64,000 nt of DNA from CAISIP01 sp965278985 (GTDB lineage Bacteria; Pseudomonadota; Gammaproteobacteria; Burkholderiales; Burkholderiaceae_C): assembly GCA_965278985.1 (NCBI GenBank), contig OZ257131.1, forward strand, positions 4,774,001 through 4,838,000. Direction: 5' to 3'. A program made the translations under genes and the position numbers. Every line of letters starts with the position of its first letter. Within the stretch, counting starts at the first letter, position 1. The notes beneath the pieces are model-generated. The model saw only the letters and a program-made list of their open reading frames with translations. It made no database searches and was not told where the DNA came from. Below, one piece after another: positions 62,456 to 64,000 of the stretch.

Positions 62456-63928
62456 ATGAACGCGCCACTGCACAAGGAACTGCCCCCCCACGCCCTGAAC
62501 GATGCCCAGGCCCTGGCCCATGCCAGCGCGCAGTGGGACAACGACATCGTGCGCCGACTCACCGACTACATCGCCATCCCTGCGAAGTCCCCCGGTTTCG
62601 ACGCGCAGTGGGAACAGCATGGTTACCTGGAGCGCGTGGTGCGGGATGCCGCGGCATGGGTGGAGGCGCAGAAGGTCGAAGGCCTGCAGCTCGAGATCGT
62701 GCGCCTGCCGGGCCGCACGCCGGTGCTGTTCTTCGAGGTGGCCGCGACACGGCCCGATGCGTCGCAGACCATCCTGATCTACGGCCACCTGGACAAGCAG
62801 CCCGAGTTCACGGGCTGGCGCAATGACCTCGGGCCCTGGACCCCGAAATACGAGGACGGCAAGCTCTATGGCCGGGGCGGCGCCGACGACGGTTATGCCG
62901 TCTACGCCAGTGTCGCGGCCGTGCAGGCGCTCAAGGCGCAGGAGGTGCCCCACCCGCGCATCGTGGGCCTGATCGAGACCTGCGAGGAAAGCGGCTCCTT
63001 CGACCTCTTGCCCTACGTGGACGCCCTGCGGCCCCGCCTGGGCGACGTGGGCCTGGTGGTCTGCCTGGACTCGGGCGCAGGCAACTACGACCAGCTCTGG
63101 CTCACCACGAGCCTGCGCGGCATGGCCAGCGGCGTGCTGAAGGTGGAGGTGCTCACCGAGGGCATCCACTCCGGCGACGCCTCGGGCCTGGTGCCCTCGA
63201 GCTTTCGCATCATGCGCCAGGTGCTGGACCGGCTGGAGGACAGTGCCACCGGCCGCATGCTGCCGGCCAGCTTCCACTGCGAGGTGCCGGCGGATCGGCT
63301 GGCACAGGCCCGCGCCACGGCGGCGATCTTGGGCGAGGAAATCTACAAGCGCTTCCCTTGGGCGCACTACGACTGTGGTGGCGCCACGCAGACGGCACTG
63401 CCCACCACCACCGACCCGGTGCAGGCACTGATGAACCGCACCTGGCTGCCCACCCTCAGCGTCACGGGCGCGGAGGGTTTCCCGGCACTGGCCGATGCCG
63501 GCAACGTGCTGCGCCCCTACACCGCCTTCAAGCTCAGCCTGCGCCTGCCGCCGCTGGTGGATGCGGCGAGCGCCGTGCAGGAGCTCAAGACGCTGCTGGA
63601 GGACAACGCACCCTACCAGGCCCGCGTGACCTTCGAGAGCAAGGGCGCGGCCAGCGGCTGGAACGCGCCGGCCATGACGCCGTGGTTCGAGCAGGCGCTG
63701 AACGCGGCTTCGCAGGCGCATTTCGGTGCACCCTGCGGCTACATCGGCCAGGGCGGCACCATTCCGCTGATGAACATGCTGGAGAAAGGCTTTCCCACGG
63801 CGCAGATGATGGTCTGCGGCGTGCTGGGGCCGCGCAGCAACGCGCACGGGCCCAACGAGTTCCTGCACGTCCCCTATGCCAAGAAGCTCACCGCCGCGGT
63901 GGCGCAGGTGATCGCACGCGTGCCATGA
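62456..63928 (+). CDS. M20-family metallopeptidase/dipeptidase
   Basis: 490 residues, close to the carnosinase-type (CNDP-like) subfamily. Zinc ligands and catalytic residues are visible: LIYGHLDKQPE (His, Asp), YGRGGADDGYA (bridging Asp), ETCEESGSFD (catalytic and ligand Glu), VVCLDSGAG (Asp) and the C-terminal GQGGTIPLMNM region. The insert between about 215 and 380 is the dimerisation domain. No signal peptide, so it is cytoplasmic. The divergent binding-protein genes hint at an imported peptide-like substrate, which is inference. Confidence 0.92.
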   Translation: MNAPLHKELPPHALNDAQALAHASAQWDNDIVRRLTDYIAIPAKSPGFDAQWEQHGYLERVVRDAAAWVEAQKVEGLQLEIVRLPGRTPVLFFEVAATRPDASQTILIYGHLDKQPEFTGWRNDLGPWTPKYEDGKLYGRGGADDGYAVYASVAAVQALKAQEVPHPRIVGLIETCEESGSFDLLPYVDALRPRLGDVGLVVCLDSGAGNYDQLWLTTSLRGMASGVLKVEVLTEGIHSGDASGLVPSSFRIMRQVLDRLEDSATGRMLPASFHCEVPADRLAQARATAAILGEEIYKRFPWAHYDCGGATQTALPTTTDPVQALMNRTWLPTLSVTGAEGFPALADAGNVLRPYTAFKLSLRLPPLVDAASAVQELKTLLEDNAPYQARVTFESKGAASGWNAPAMTPWFEQALNAASQAHFGAPCGYIGQGGTIPLMNMLEKGFPTAQMMVCGVLGPRSNAHGPNEFLHVPYAKKLTAAVAQVIARVP

Positions 63929-63955
63929 CCAGCCCATCGCGGGCCCTGGCGCCGC

Positions 63956-64000
63956 ATGGCTGAATCCACCTCCAGCCCCTTCACCGCCCGCGACGGTACC
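63956..64000 (+). CDS. start of a further gene (partial, possibly alpha/beta hydrolase)
   Basis: ATG 63956 opens a frame that runs off the window after 15 codons (MAESTSSPFTARDGT). The FTARDGT run is like the first strand of many alpha/beta hydrolases, but so little is present that this is only a guess. It starts 28 bases after the M20 gene. Confidence 0.35.
   Translation, partial: MAESTSSPFTARDGT

Overview
The window is GC-rich bacterial chromosome with dense, mostly overlapping operons. Several features point to a beta-proteobacterium of the Burkholderiales, most likely Comamonadaceae: four TRAP/Bug-type or orphan solute-binding proteins, a c5-type cytochrome with a family-typical N-terminus, cytochrome c chains, a Csu-type pilus, a PEP-CTERM protein and a tRNA-Arg(CCG). 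Genus was not determined.

Layout. 1-3.9 kb: hexarate catabolism (end of an aldehyde dehydrogenase, a talarate/galactarate dehydratase, GarD, a Bug binding protein). 3.9-9.1 kb: a DedA-rhodanese fusion, then a signalling cluster with two divergent FHA-linked class III cyclases and a Ser/Thr kinase. 9.2-20.2 kb: hybrid histidine kinase and OmpR-type regulator, a complete archaic chaperone-usher pilus operon (two pilins, chaperone, usher, tip adhesin) and a GAF-GGDEF diguanylate cyclase. 20.3-22.0 kb: a 1.6-kb islet bounded by tRNA-Arg and a displaced 49-bp copy of its 3' end, carrying a PIN-toxin module. 22.1-32.7 kb: core and housekeeping genes (cytochrome c5, hydrolase, LemA/TPM set, di-haem and tri-haem cytochromes c, GNAT, MFS, PhzF, YbaN).

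32.7-38.6 kb: a seven-gene operon with fucU, an FCD-GntR regulator, two DHDPS/NAL-family lyases and a complete TRAP transporter. A near-identical 24-bp element lies upstream of this operon and upstream of the aldose dehydrogenase-lactonase pair at 56.8-58.6 kb. The two loci therefore look like one split regulon for oxidative catabolism of a 6-deoxyhexose such as L-fucose. 38.9-43.5 kb: hipBA, a PEP-CTERM protein and a Tat-exported phospholipase C. 43.6-51.7 kb: an eight-gene operon for murein amino sugars (GntR/UTRA regulator, SIS isomerase/deaminase, BadF-type amino-sugar kinase, a complete ABC importer, MurQ). 51.9-54.0 kb: the scar of a type I restriction-modification locus (hsdM remnant with a stop codon, intact AlbA_2 protein, probable YgjP fragment). 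54.1-56.5 kb: a pseudokinase-HDOD-GAF fusion. 58.6-64 kb: an outer-membrane barrel, two tandem NMT1-like binding proteins (one frameshifted), a Bug binding protein, an M20 peptidase and the start of one more gene.

No rRNA, CRISPR array, insertion sequence or replication origin was seen. Intergenic stretches not listed are under 300 bases. Function calls rest on reading the sequence and on recalled family features; no database search was run.
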